A stretch of 64,000 nt of DNA from Moniliella sp. 'wahieum' (GCA_003971905.1 RSEE01000109.1:141319-205318), one strand, 5' to 3'; shown: positions 44,401 through 54,696, counted from the stretch's first letter. Notes: generated by a model from the letters alone, not told the origin. Numbers and translations are program-made.

Positions 44401-45633
44401 CCCAGCGACAGCCGCTGCGCTCGGTGCGGGCCAAACGACAGATTTGCATCCAGGTTCGGACGCCGACGTGACCTGGTCATCTGAGCCCGTGCACTTTTCC
44501 TCGCGGAACGTGAGCGGGCTACGTTCCGGTTCGGGCACGTTTATGCCCTGGACCAACTTGGCCGCCGATCTGGCCGCGGTACGGGATACGATTCGGTCGG
44601 TCGAAGAGGACACCCTGGCTACGTTGGCCGAGCAAGTGTGGGAGGAGATGCCCGTATTGCGTGCCAACACTGAAGTGATGGACCGCTTGGATGTGCTGCT
44701 GTGTCCTTTGCTGCCTTGGCGTCTGAACGTGCCCTGGTGCGGCCCGAGGTATATGCGCCGACAGCCCACGAGACAGGCGAGGCGGACGAGAGAGCGGTAC
44801 CGGAGCTGGATGTGCGCGGGGTGCGTCACTTGGTGGTGGAAACGGCGCTGGAAGCCAATGGCCGCAACTTTACGCCGAACGACGTTGTGCTCACTGGGCC
44901 TGTTCGGGCCGGGGTGATTACCGGGCCCAACATGGGCGGCAAATCGACGGTGCTGCGAGCCGTGGCCCATGCGGTCGTGTTGGCCCAGGCGGGCTCGTAT
45001 GTGCCTGCGTCGTATGCGCGGGTGGGGGTGGTGGATGGGCTGTATGCGCGGGTGGGCGCGCGCGACGCACTCTGGAACGATCAGTCGACCTTCATGCTCG
45101 AAATGCTCGAGACGGCCCACTTTCTCACCCACGCCTCCCGCCACAGCTTGGTCATCGCCGATGAGATTGGACGCGGCACCGCCGCCGAGACGGGCGTGGC
45201 GATCGCGCATGCCACCTTGGTCCATTTGACCCACTCCATCGGTGCACGCACCCTGTTCGCCACCCACTTCCATCCGATCGTGGCCCTGTTGGGGTACCCA
45301 GAACTGTTGACCTCCACTCCCACTCCCACTTCCACCTCTTCTTCTTCTTCTTCTTCTGCTGCTCCCGAGCGCAGCACGCCTTCTACCTTCCCCGCTGTCG
45401 CGCCCGCCTGGTTGGCCGCCAACGCTTCCGCTCAAGCACCCGACCCAACAGTCACCTTCTGGCACACCGATGCCCACGCGACACCGACCGGCGTGCTGTT
45501 TGACCACCGGCTCCGCCCGGGCGTCAACACCGATTCGTACGGTCTCGTGGTGGCTCGCTTGGCTGGCGTACCCAGACGGGTGGTGCAGCAGGCAGAGCAG
45601 ACGCTCAAGGCACTCATGCAGCCTATCTCGTGA
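41455..45633 (+). CDS. MSH1: MutS homologue, mitochondrial Msh1-like
   Basis: DNA mismatch-repair ATPase of mitochondria. ATG at 41455 begins a strong presequence, MLSARQRGLSSDWPLRSARR with AFHLSP next. A basic, disordered linker leads to MutS domain I: LLTRVGSFYEAYMTQAQEL (mismatch-contact F-x-E as SFYE), CTTMTWRGRKVEMAGFP. Lever and clamp parts follow. A 96-nt intron (44137-44232, GTAGGT) joins LQLRPE to TFPHLATLAKEYNQL. The ATPase has GPNMGGKST (Walker A, about 44925-44950), SLVIADEIGRGTA (Walker B) and TLFATHFHPIVALL. After it comes an unusual Thr/Ser/Pro/Ala-rich insert (45305-45450), then RPGVNTDSYGLVVARLAGVP. Frame breaks near 41620, 42160, 43395 and 44705. The presequence and length (about 1,360 residues) favour Msh1 over nuclear MutS homologues. 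Confidence 0.88.
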
Positions 45634-45886
45634 TATGACTCGTGAGACTGCTTCCTTCCTTCGCCCCCGCGCGCCTTCATCCAAGTTGTCTTTTCTGTAA
45701 CTCCAACGAAATCTCCTCTGCTTCCCCTCCTGCATTCCCATTGTGTTCCTTCTGCTTGGCTCTCTCTCATCCCTCTCCCCCTCCCTAAAAAGCATACCCC
45801 TCTATCCAACTACCTGCAGTTGCTGTCCAATCGGACGCCAACGACTAGCTGGAGGAAGAGAACGGCGGGATGCGGGCCAGGCGATC
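45634..45886. other. Convergent MSH1/UTP18 3' region
   Basis: 253 bp, pyrimidine-rich, no gene. Holds both 3' untranslated regions. Confidence 0.5.
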
Positions 45887-47804
45887 TTAATCATAGTGTG
45901 CCAGACGGTAGACGAGCACTTTGCCCCTCGAGTTGCTCACCGCGAGCCCTCGTCCGGTTGGATCAAAGTCAACGCTGGAGATATGGGCGAGGGGCGTGTT
46001 GGCAGTGGGCCAATTGGCAAAGACGGAACCCGATTGGGTGTGGAGGATGCGCAAAGCGTCCCGTTTGGGACGGCTGGCCATCGCCATCATCTCGCTTTGC
46101 GGGTGCCAGGCCATGGCGGTGATGGCGGTAGAAAGGTTGTTGAGCGTAGAGCGGGGCTGGATGGTACGTACGGTAGCGAGCTGGCCAGCGGCGACGGCGG
46201 CGGCCTGCTCTTCGGCCGATAAGAAGCTCGCTCCTCCCCCCGACGCGTCGGCGCCAGACAAGCTCGCCATGTCGTACAGCGACACAATCCCGTTGCTCGC
46301 GCCTACCGCCACCGTCTTACCGTCCGGCGAGGCCGAGAGACTACTGGGACGGAACAAGTCGGTATCCGTCGCTCGCAACGTCGAGGTGAGCATCCTCGTG
46401 TCCCACACCCCGATCTCGCCCGAACTCGTGAGCGACAAGAGACGCGGCGCCGTACCAAACGCCGCGCCGGACGTGACGTCCCATGCGATGCCAGCCACGG
46501 GACCAGGCGCCTGCAGCGTAGCGATCACCGATGCCGACCCAGCGCCCGACCGCCCCCAGTCCAACAAGTTCATCTCGCCTTGTCGCCCGCGAATCGCAAC
46601 CAGTGTATCTTTGCCGCCGCGGGCCTGCATCGACGGTGGCATGGGCCGCGCGTAGGCGAGCGAGCGCGACTCGTCGTCAGCGCGGGCACTTGCGTTGGAC
46701 AAGCGCCAGGGGGTGGAGTGGACGATTTTTGGCTGGCCAAGTCCCATGCATACAAGAACGGTCGGTCTCCCGATAAGAGCGCACTCGCATTCGTTCCGAC
46801 CGTAGCCCATGCGACGGTGCGGATGGGCAGGTGGGGCACATGCGCTTGCAGGACCAATTGGCCACCTGGGTCCCGCTGGGCAGCCGAAGCCGATGCCGAC
46901 GCCGAGTGCGAAAGCGAAGGAAGCGACCACAGTCGCACACGTCGGTCCCGCGAGCCAGTCGCAAGCAGTGGTGCCCCGCCCGTGGAAGCAGGGTAGAACT
47001 GCATGGCGTCAATGGCCGATCGTTGGGTCTCCTCCATGCTCGCCGTCACATCGCGCACACGCGTCACGACGAGTTGGTGGGCGGGCAAGGGGCCCTTCTT
47101 GCCCTGCCCGGATGCGGAGAGCAAGGGCCGGTCGCTGGCCAAGAGGGCCGACAGGGACGACGACGCAACTGCACCCGCACTGCCCACCTCGTCGTCCGTC
47201 GGGGGACGACGGAACATGCGCGCGGCCCAGGGTGGCGCAGGCGTCGTGCGCGCATGCAACGCGCGCAACCGCCTCGCGTACTCCTCCCCGTCCACCGACG
47301 TTTCCTCCGGGTACAGCCGCAGCTTCTTCAGCCGTCCCGTCCCCGCCACACCGCCATCGGCCGCGCGGGCCATCGGGCCAGCGAGCGGAACAGTGAGCCG
47401 CTGGTCGTCCGGATCCACCCAGGCTGGCCGACCATCAATCTGCTCTTTCTGCTTGGCGGCCTCGTCGTCGCTGTCGCCCTCGTCGTCACTGGCAGGGTCA
47501 GCGTGCTCGCTTGCCTCGTAGTCCGTCTCAGACTCGGAATCGGCGGCGTCCGTTCGGTGGTATGCGGTCTGGCTGTCGTCGTCGTCGTCGTCGTCGTCCT
47601 GGTCGCTGCTGTCGGTGGCGCTGCGGTCGTCGCCGCCGTCGAGGACAAAGAGCTGGTCGTCGGGCAGCGGGACGGGGCGGCGTCGTGGGTGGCGACGGGG
47701 CGGGAGCGGGAGCGGGAGACGGCGCCAAAGAGAGACGCTTCGAGCGCCGACTGGCTCGCCTCCTCCTCGGCGGTCAAGGGCTCGCGCGTGCGCTTGGGAG
47801 GCAT
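45887..47804 (-). CDS. UTP18: U3 snoRNP protein Utp18 (WD40)
   Basis: Small-subunit processome component for pre-18S rRNA processing in the nucleolus. ATG at 47804 (MPPKRTREPLTAEEEASQ). The N-terminus is acidic with a poly-Asp tract (CGT triplets, about 47575-47600). The family-specific block SVDGEEYARRLRALHA with PPWA follows. WD40 blades include DAMQFYPASTGGAPLLATGS with RDRRVRLWSL, then PVAGIAWDV, GEIGVWDTRM, LSASPDGKTVAVGASNGIV with SLYD, AWHPQSEMMAMAS, and the end NWPTANTPLAHISSVDFDPT, GKVLVYRLAHYD (stop at 45887), matching Utp18. Frame breaks near 47680 and 46720. CACGTG lies 112 bp upstream. Confidence 0.9.
47575..47601. repeat. CGT trinucleotide repeat (poly-Asp tract in UTP18)
   Basis: Eight to nine CGT units on the plus strand encoding Asp residues on the minus strand. 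Confidence 0.85.
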
Positions 47805-48131
47805 GGTGGGATGGATGGTGTTGCCTCAATTTTTTTCCAGCGGACGAGTGCGTCGGGCCGCCCTAAAAATACGCGGTGCAACGCCGGTGCGTTTGCACCG
47901 ATCCGCCGCTGCGTGCACGTGACTGGAAACGAGGCAGTCTTGGCCAGCTGGAAATGAAATCCACTGTCATTCTTGGGCTATTTTATTAGCAAACACCACC
48001 ACTGCTTCCACTACCATGACGCTACAAGCGCGCACCTGACGTGCTTTTAGTCGGAGCATACGCATGTGCCGCACACAGAGAAGAAAGACTGCGTCTGGTT
48101 GTAGAAATGTCAGAGAAGCCTCTTATTCATT
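47805..48131. other. UTP18 promoter and DUG1 3' region
   Basis: 327 bp between two minus-strand genes; apart from the E-box I see no gene or site. Confidence 0.5.
47916..47921. promoter_or_regulatory. E-box CACGTG in the UTP18 promoter
   Basis: CACGTG followed by AC, 112-117 bp upstream of the UTP18 start. Confidence 0.35.
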
Positions 48132-49652
48132 CTACTCGGCGGCAATGTTACCCAGTTCGTGGAGGTACAGGGCCATGACCTTCGATCCCTCAATAAAGTT
48201 GCTCACATCCAGCTTTTCCACCGAATGCGCGCCATCGTCCCCTTTGCCAACCGGGAGGAGCAGGAGGTTCTTCCCCAACGTCTCAGCAAACGAAAGTGCC
48301 ACAGGAATCGAGCCTCCCTCGCGCGTCAAGTCCGGCGCGACGCCGTAGACTGCCTCGATCGCTTTGGACGCAGCCGCATAGTTCCAATGGTTCGGATCTT
48401 CGACCCACGGCTTGCCACCGGGCTCGGCCTCGAGCGTCATCTTGTTCCTACTTCCAAGTTGGGCCCACAGCTGGTTGATGTACTTGGTCACGCACTCGAC
48501 CACTGCGTCTGGGGTCATGTCGGGTACGAGGCGAAGAGAGAACTTGCCAATCACCTTGGCAGGGATGACAGTCTTGGTACCCGACTCGGAAAAGCCACCC
48601 TCGATCCCATGAAGAGACAAACAGGGATAGCGCATCCGAGCCATCAACAGTGTTTCCTTTTCATCCGACGTTGTAATATTGGCCTTCACGTTCTTTTCCA
48701 GACTTGCCACTTCAAAGTCCATTGCCTCGTACCGCTTTGCTTCTTCGGGAGTGAGTGGCAGGACAAGTTCTTTGATCCCGGGCACAAGAATCTCCCCCTG
48801 GGGCGTGACAAGCTGGGACATGATCTTGAACAAGTCCGTCATGGGCTCATACACCATCCCACCAAACAAGCCCGAGTGCAAATCAGCCCCGGGGCCTTCG
48901 ATCTTGAGAAGAAAGTACTGCACCCCCCGTAGGCCATAGGTCAAACACGGTTTGTTGCCCAACCAGTAATTGTCCGAGATGCAAATCGCATCGACACCGG
49001 CCAGGAACCCGTCCTTTTCCCGCTCAATCATCTCATTCAACCCCACCGAGCCCGACTCCTCCATTCCTTCCAGGCAAAATTTGAGGTTGACCGGTAACTC
49101 GACCCCGGCCTGCTGGTATGCGTCAATCACGTTGAACCACGCTAGCACCGGACCCTTGTCGTCCGTCGCACCACGGCCCCACATCCGGCCCTCGTCATCA
49201 ACAGACAGCACAAATGGCTCCGTCGCCCATCCGTCCGCCTTGGACGCCGGTTGGACGTCGTAGTGCTTCGTGCAATCACCATCCGAGAACGTCAGTATCA
49301 TATACCTTCTCCCTTTCTTCAACGATACTTAACCCGCACGGAACAAATCAAGACGTACGCCATAAATCAAGATGGTGCGCTTGGCCGGGTCTGAACCCAA
49401 CTGGGCCAAGACGGCAGAGGGGAGATCAACTTCTTGTCCCTCGAGCGTCTGCTTGCCGAGCGGTTCCAGCCGCGCATCTGCCCCTACCTTTTGGAACTGA
49501 GCCAGAAGAAAGTCGCCCATCGCGTACACATTCGTTCGGTGCTGCAGTGACGCTGAGACCGAGGGGATGGCAACCGCATGCGCCAGACGCTCAATGTATG
49601 CCGCTTGGTTGGCCTCGATTTGGGCTAAAACAGAGTCGGTAGGCGCTGGCAT
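48132..49652 (-). CDS. DUG1: Cys-Gly metallodipeptidase Dug1 (M20 family)
   Basis: Hydrolyses Cys-Gly and related dipeptides in glutathione turnover; cytosolic, two-metal M20A peptidase. ATG at 49652 (MPAPTDSVLAQIEANQ). Exon 1 ends ILIYG; a 93-nt intron (49266-49358, GTACGT) joins it to HYDVQPASKADGW, restoring the G-H-Y-D-V-Q-P metal site. Next are GRGATDDKGPVLAW (bridging Asp), CLEGMEESGSVGL (catalytic Glu pair), GLFGGMVYEPMTDL, GIEGGFSESGTKTVIPAKV and REGGSIPVALSF, then GKGDDGAHSVEKLDV near the end. About 475 residues, normal. The main exon has no frame break, which is unusual in this window. Confidence 0.95.
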
Positions 49653-49933
49653 GGTGGAGAGAGGAGAGAAGGGCAGTGGAAGCTGGAGGGGGTGGTGGTG
49701 GGATGGAAAAGACAGGAGGTGGTGGGGTTGGGCTGATTGGGAGGCTGAGGCGAACCCTGGTTCTTTCCAGGCTTAGATATAGGGGGCCATTATCAGGGGC
49801 CAAGAGCTAGAAACGGTTGTGTTGCCCATACTGCGTATACCACACCACAAAGGGGCTTATGAGTCAGGCACACGTTTATCATCCACACACTGGGTTAGAG
49901 CCATGTCCCAAAGTTGCGTCATGACCGCCAACT
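49653..49933. other. DUG1 promoter
   Basis: 281 bp upstream of DUG1 with a purine-rich stretch at 49670-49730. No gene seen before the tRNA. Confidence 0.5.
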
Positions 49934-50032
49934 GTTCCATTAGCTCAGTTGGCTAGAGCGTCCGACTGTTACACAGACGGCCTGTGCCCCTTGGGCATCG
50001 GGAGGTCGTTGGTTCGAGCCCAACATGGAACG
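49934..50032 (+). tRNA. tRNA-Asn (anticodon GTT) with a 25-nt intron
   Basis: Acceptor GTTCCAT pairs perfectly with ATGGAAC. D arm GCTC/GAGC, anticodon stem TCCGA/TCGGG, loop CTGTTA-A with anticodon GTT at 49968-49970, T arm GTTGG-TTCGAGC-CCAAC, and discriminator G at 50032. The intron (49972-49996) lies at the standard place, one base 3' of the anticodon. A T8 run directly after the gene (50033-50040) is a Pol III terminator. A second copy lies inverted at 54341-54439. Confidence 0.96.
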
Positions 50033-50040
50033 TTTTTTTT
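50033..50040 (+). terminator. Pol III T-run terminator of tRNA-Asn
   Basis: Eight T residues immediately after the discriminator base. Confidence 0.9.
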
Positions 50041-50495
50041 TGTCTTTCAGAACGATCTTGAGTCTGAACCTCGATCCCCCGTTCTTTGTCCTTAGCCTCT
50101 TTCTTCAATCGAGACGCCACTCAAACTCTGCACTCGTCAACACAACACGCCTTCACGAAGCCACCTCCCAGGCAAGCAGCAATCTCAAGCAGCAACCTCG
50201 CTGTGTTGTTGAGAAGTTTCGTACTAGCAACTGTTGAATTGAAGGGTAGTCATCCATCCATCTTGGCAGTATGCCTGGCACTGACATTTCCTGGTGCACA
50301 TGCACACACACCATGCTGGTCTCATGCGTCGATTCGACCCTAGGCAGCAATGGCGTTTCGACCTGTTCTCCGGCACCTAACCCTCTGGGAGACAAAAAAA
50401 AACTCGCGCTATGGAGACCTTGAGCGTTTCTGCCCAGGCGGCTCCCTGGGGATCATTCATGCTTCATCGATCATCCTCTCCACCGCGACCGCAAC
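50041..50495. other. Intergenic between tRNA-Asn and the small membrane protein
   Basis: 455 bp, no coding frame with support. An A8 run lies at about 50395-50402. It includes the 3' region of the small minus-strand gene. Confidence 0.5.
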
Positions 50496-51038
50496 TTAAT
50501 GGTGCTCCTCCTGGTGGTGACCAGCCGGGTGCTCAAACAGCGACCGGTCCGCCTCGTACTCGCCCGAGGTGAACTGTTTGTGCCACAGCATCGATGGCGT
50601 CCACCGTACAGGCAGGCGGTGGTACGTCTAGGGGAAAACCCAAACAACCCAAACAACAAATGAACAAATCGACAAAGAAACAAAGAAACAAAGCAAGGGG
50701 AGCGTCAGTATCGCTCTTTCTTTCTCCCGGCACTAAGGCACCCAAAACACCCAAAGCACGCAAAAGCACCCGAGCACCCTGAGCACCCAAGCCCCAAGCA
50801 AGCACACGTACCACCCGGTCGCCCATCTCCATGCGGAAGGCAAAGTAGTTGATGAAGATGAGGCCGGCCATGCCGATCGCCGTGTTGACCTTCCACCGGG
50901 CCGGGCTGGGGAACGCAGGGGTTAGCATCGCACAGTACAAGGGGTAGGGGGTAGGGATCAGGGGGAGGATATACGCACTTGGGCTGCTTGCCACCAAGAG
51001 GCGTCCAAGGCCTGTATCCCTGCTTCTTTTCCGTGCGC
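50496..51038 (-). CDS. Small single-pass membrane protein, multi-exon, unknown function (5' exon unresolved)
   Basis: Three exons join cleanly. Exon 51038-50979 ends GYRPWTPLGGKQP; a 73-nt intron (50906-50978) follows; exon 50905-50812 reads NPARWKVNTAIGMAGLIFIN and YFAFRMEMGDRV; a 184-nt intron (50628-50811) follows; and exon 50627-50496 reads TYHRLPVRWTPSMLWHKQF, ending in the His-rich AGHHQEEHH. TAIGMAGLIFINYFAF is a single membrane helix after a basic segment, with a soluble C-terminus. This size and layout resemble small inner-mitochondrial-membrane proteins such as accessory respiratory-chain or assembly subunits, but I cannot name one. The first coding exon upstream of 51038 was not found; ATG-GTACGT at about 51250 is one candidate but is not in phase. 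Confidence 0.55.
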
Positions 51039-52105
51039 CTGAACAGCCGACGCAGGCACCAAACAACGGGGGGACAGGGCAGGTACTGGTCAGTTTTCCA
51101 TCGGGCCGAAGGGTGGCCAAAGAGCCACCGGGCGCCAGAAGACACAGGGGAGAGGGAGGGAGGGGGACGGAACCAAGGGGCGCTCCCCCCGGTGGAGGGG
51201 GGGGGGTTCATAGAGCCCATCGGACCGGACTGGGGCCAGCGGACGTACCATGGTGTCAGGGGGGCAACACTGGTGGTGACGGCGGACGGCGAGCACCCCC
51301 GCTTAGAAATCGAGCCCGAATGCCAACCCTGTGCGTTGCCTGTACGTAATGCTGCCTCCTGCCCCGCACCCAGCGCCCATTTCATGCGTGATGCATGATG
51401 CACCACCGCCTAATTGGCAGACAGGCTGTGGTTGCAAGCCTACGCGGCTTGGCCGCCGAGCCAGAGGCCAACACCAAGGAGCGCGACAAGACGCGAAATG
51501 GTGCGGGCCGTGCTGGCCGGCAGCCAATCCTAATGGTCTGCCGTTAAGGGTGGCCTGGATCCGGGTCCGTGGGCAACGTACATCTATCTATTTGCAGTTT
51601 TCTCTTTGGCTCGGCGGAGGAAGGGGAGGAAGGGGAAGGGGGGGGGGTGGCAGAAAACGTGAGATTGCAGGTTGGGGCTCGAGGGAAATGATGCAGGCAA
51701 GAGGCGATGATCTGGCCGGTAGGGGCATCGGTCGAACGGACATGCGAGGCGTCGGAAACAGGTTGGCTAGACCAAAGGGGGGCAAGCTTACTACGTAGTC
51801 AGGGGATCGAGGGTCCAGGCGATGGAGCCATAGCCACCTAGCCACCTAGCCACCTGTCCCCAGACGAGACGAAGAGTAACGGCCACACCTGGCCAAAGGG
51901 AGGCAAGCCGGCCCACTGGAAGATGGTGGAAGCAAGAAAGGAGGAGCAGGGCAGCCCAGCAAGGACGGTGCCTCTTCCCCTCACCAAGCCCGTCCGTATT
52001 ACCCCAAGGGTGGACCAAGGGACAAAGCAGGGTCCTGCAAAGGTGGCGCGTGTCGCTTCTCGAGTACTCTCGTGTGCTACACCGCCTGCGAGAAGAAACG
52101 GGGTG
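51039..52105. other. Intergenic, about 1.07 kb
   Basis: Probably holds the missing 5' exon of the small membrane protein (right half of 51.04-51.30 kb) and the PP1 3' flank. A tandem TAGCCACC triplet sits at 51831-51856. No protein-like frame. Confidence 0.45.
51831..51856. repeat. TAGCCACC tandem repeat (3 units)
   Basis: Three perfect 8-bp units followed by TGTCC. Confidence 0.9.
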
Positions 52106-53268
52106 CTACTGGGTCTTTTTGGGCCTGCGCGGCGAAGCGATGGGCCGACCGGGCGCCAGGCCGGGGTAGGCATACTTGAGCTTTTTGTCGGCCGGTTTGA
52201 GAATCTGGAAGGAACAGAGCAACGTTTCGTCGACGCTCATCATCGCTCCGGCATTGTCAAACTCGCCACAATAGTTGGGCGCGGAAAAGAGGGTGACAAG
52301 CTGCCGCTTGGCAAAAAATTCGTACCCATCCTCCACCACTTGGTGCGCGCGACAGATCAGGTCCAGGTCGTGGCGTTGCAAAAAGCGAGCGACAACGTCA
52401 GGACCAAACGTAAAACTCACTCCTCGATCGTTCTCCGACCACCCGGCCACATCCTTATCCGGATCCGACCAGAGTAGGTCACAGAGTAGCCCCGTGTCGG
52501 GCACATCGGTGGGCCGCATGACCCGGCGAATCTGTTCCATGCTCTGCAGGTCGGGAGACAGGCCACCGTGCATGGTGAAGATCTTCTCGTCAATCAGCGC
52601 TGCGATGGGGAGACAGTTGAAGCAGTCGGTAAATGTTTTCCATAGCTTGATGTTGAACCTTCGTTGCCTAAAGGATGCGAGATCAGCTGGAGCCAGTGTA
52701 TGAGGCAGGAGGAGAGGGGGGGGGGACGTACACTCGTCATAGAATCCGTAGATACGGTTGATCGATGCACACTCGTGGTTGCCGCGCAGGATAAAAAAGT
52801 TTTCTGGGTATTTGATCTTGTAGGCCAACAAGAGACAGATGGTCTCGAGCGACTGCTTGCCTCGGTCCACATAGTCGCCCAGAAAGAGGTAGTTGGCTTC
52901 GGGGGGGAAGCCGCCATACTCAAACAGACGCAGCAGGTCGTAGTACTGACCATGGATGTCGCCGCAGATCTTGATAGGCGCCTCGAGTTCGAGAAGGATG
53001 GGTTGGTTGATGAAGATATCGCGCGCCTTGAGGCACAGATGCTGGATCTCGTACTCCTCGAGGTGCACGGGCTTGCCCGGGCGCGATCCACGCACTGGGC
53101 AGGGCCGCAGCGCAGGGCAAGGTTCGCAGCGCAGGGTTAGTGGGGAGAGGAGCGGGTGCAGCAGGCGGACACAACGCCCGGGCCGGGGGAAGAGAACATA
53201 CCCTCGAGGAGGCGGTCGATGATGTTGTCAAGGTCGACCTCTGGGGTGGTCTTGGGGGCGTCGGCCAT
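52106..53268 (-). CDS. GLC7: Protein phosphatase 1 catalytic subunit (Glc7/Dis2)
   Basis: Ser/Thr phosphatase with roles in mitosis, glycogen metabolism and RNA processing. ATG at 53268 ([20 protein letters not shown]). A 107-nt intron (53095-53201, GTATGT) joins LLE to [10 protein letters not shown]. The metal-site motifs follow: [28 protein letters not shown] and [21 protein letters not shown] second, 74-nt intron (52668-52741) precedes [14 protein letters not shown], and one A appears lost from AAA at 52664-52665, where the family has DECKRR. Then [50 protein letters not shown] and [20 protein letters not shown]. The C-terminal tail is basic (SPRRPKKTQ). About 320 residues, as in the family. 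A GGTGCT microsatellite lies just upstream of the start. Confidence 0.97.
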
Positions 53269-53301
53269 GATCACCTATCGCAGCACGGGGCACGGCGCGG
53301 G

Positions 53302-53425
53302 GGTGCTGGTGCTGGTGCTGGTGCTGGTGCTGGTGCTGGTGCTGGTGTTGGTAATGGAGATGGAGGCGGAGATGAGGGTGGAGATGGAGGTGGCGATGAC
53401 GATGGCGATGACGATGGAGAGCAGA
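53302..53425. repeat. GGTGCT hexamer microsatellite and GAT/GGA-rich run in the PP1 leader
   Basis: About eight tandem GGTGCT/GCTGGT units followed by GATGGAGGTGGC-type triplets, starting only about 35 bp upstream of the PP1 ATG. Confidence 0.9.
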
Positions 53426-53860
53426 TGCTCCACAGTGTGAGGAGCAGGTGGGTGGGCAGGCCGGACGAGGGCCGAGGGGTGAGGGACGCGCAGGGACACT
53501 GGCGTGGTGCGGTGGTGGGTGATGGTGGCGCAGAGGGGTGTGGGGTCGCAGGTACTTAGGCCTATGAGAATCTGGCCACTTGGCAAGCAGCCAGCCAGGG
53601 GCCCAACTAAAGTGCAGCCAAGTAAGCGCAGTCCCGTGGCCATCGCTGGGGTTATATGATAAGCGACGATAAGAAGGGCCAGCTGCTGGCGACAAACGGG
53701 CGCCTCGGACGCCCCCCAGCAAACGTCGTTTACGCCGCTGTTGGGAAAGCCACTCGGCCTCAGGTGCGCCTCTGCCGTTCGGCGCCATCGCCTCCGTTCG
53801 TCTCCGACCCACCACCAGCCCCTCCCACGCGGAATCGTGCGGCTTCCAACTGCCCCCGCC
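53426..53860. other. Intergenic upstream of PP1
   Basis: No supported frame. PP1 promoter and the region 5' of the kinase relic; no N-lobe of a kinase was found here in any frame. Confidence 0.5.
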
Positions 53861-54290
53861 TGCCGGCTGACAACGTCTACCTTTTGCGGTATGGCCGAGT
53901 ACCTTGCACCCGAAGTGGTTCTGGGCCAAGCGCAGAGCTACGAGGTGGACTGGCGCAGCTTTGGGACCACCGTTGTATGAGATGTTGATGGGCATCACGC
54001 TGTTTTGGCTGATCCGACAATTTCCTCTCCTTGTTCTTCTCCTTATCTCCGTCTTGCTTCTCTGTTCTCCTCATATTAGACCCTCGTTTCTGCCAGCGTG
54101 TGGGAGCATGTGAGGACTATCAACACGAAACTCACACCCCTGGGCCCGTTTTCATTCCACCACGCCAAAGAGTTGGCAACAAAATGTATTAAGTTACCGC
54201 CATACATGCTATGGGTCGAGAAGGATCTGATCTTGCGGATGGAAAATGGATCAGGCGGCACTCAGGCCGGCCTGAAGGGGATCAGTGGGT
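53861..54290 (+). pseudogene. Relic of an AGC-type protein kinase (activation loop to late C-lobe only)
   Basis: LTTSTFCGMAEYLAPEVVLG (from 53867) is the AGC activation loop and APE motif, followed by YEVDWRSFGTTV (family norm VDWWSFG; the second Trp is Arg), then after a frame change YEMLMGITLFW (to about 54009). A gap that could be an old intron follows. Then MWEHVRTINTKLTPLGPFSF and HHAKELATKC (54098-54190) look like the decayed helix G-H region. Nothing resembling the glycine loop, VAIK, HRD or DFG lies within 500 bp upstream, so the N-lobe and catalytic loop are absent. Ypk/Sch9/Sck-like kinases are the closest style. The missing halves, not the frameshift, support loss. Confidence 0.6.
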
Positions 54291-54332
54291 ACCTTGTTTT
54301 AACGGCCCAAAAGAAGGTTAGAGAACGCAACC

Positions 54333-54338
54333 AAAAAA
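54333..54338 (-). terminator. Pol III T-run terminator of the inverted tRNA-Asn
   Basis: Six T residues on the minus strand shortly after the tRNA 3' end. Confidence 0.75.
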
Positions 54339-54340
54339 TT

Positions 54341-54439
54341 CGTTCCATGTTGGGCTCGAACCAACGACCTCCCGATGCCAAAGGGGCACAGGCCGTCTGT
54401 GTAACAGTCGGACGCTCTAGCCAACTGAGCTAATGGAAC
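54341..54439 (-). tRNA. tRNA-Asn (anticodon GTT), second copy, inverted, with intron
   Basis: The mature sequence is identical to the copy at 49934-50032 and keeps all stems. The 25-nt intron differs at only one base (CCCCTTTGGC against CCCCTTGGGC). Orientation is opposite to the first copy, 4.3 kb away, with PP1, the small membrane protein and the kinase relic between. Confidence 0.96.
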
Positions 54440-54696
54440 ATGTGGTCGGTCCCACATCCTGCGAATCAAAATGTGGGTGGCAAGCGCATTCATCTGGCGC
54501 GGAGAATCAAGGTGGCTATACAAAGCCCATATACCGGCCATACCGACTGTAGCAGTCTTCTTCTCCCCCGTCTACGGCTTCCCTCGCGTGGTTAAGCTGG
54601 TTTCCCAAAGGATACAATGGACATGAGGATGGACCAGGGTGGGGCCCACCCAACACAGTTTTTGAAGAGAGAGGGTACAAGCTAAAGGCGCAACGC
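54440..54696. other. Intergenic and RPL3 3' region
   Basis: 257 bp with no coding frame; upstream of the tRNA and downstream of the RPL3 stop. Confidence 0.5.

Noticed and set aside
44122-45795. 557-codon open frame antisense to MSH1
   Set aside because: The sense strand encodes Walker A/B of MutS; the antisense product is low complexity without homology.
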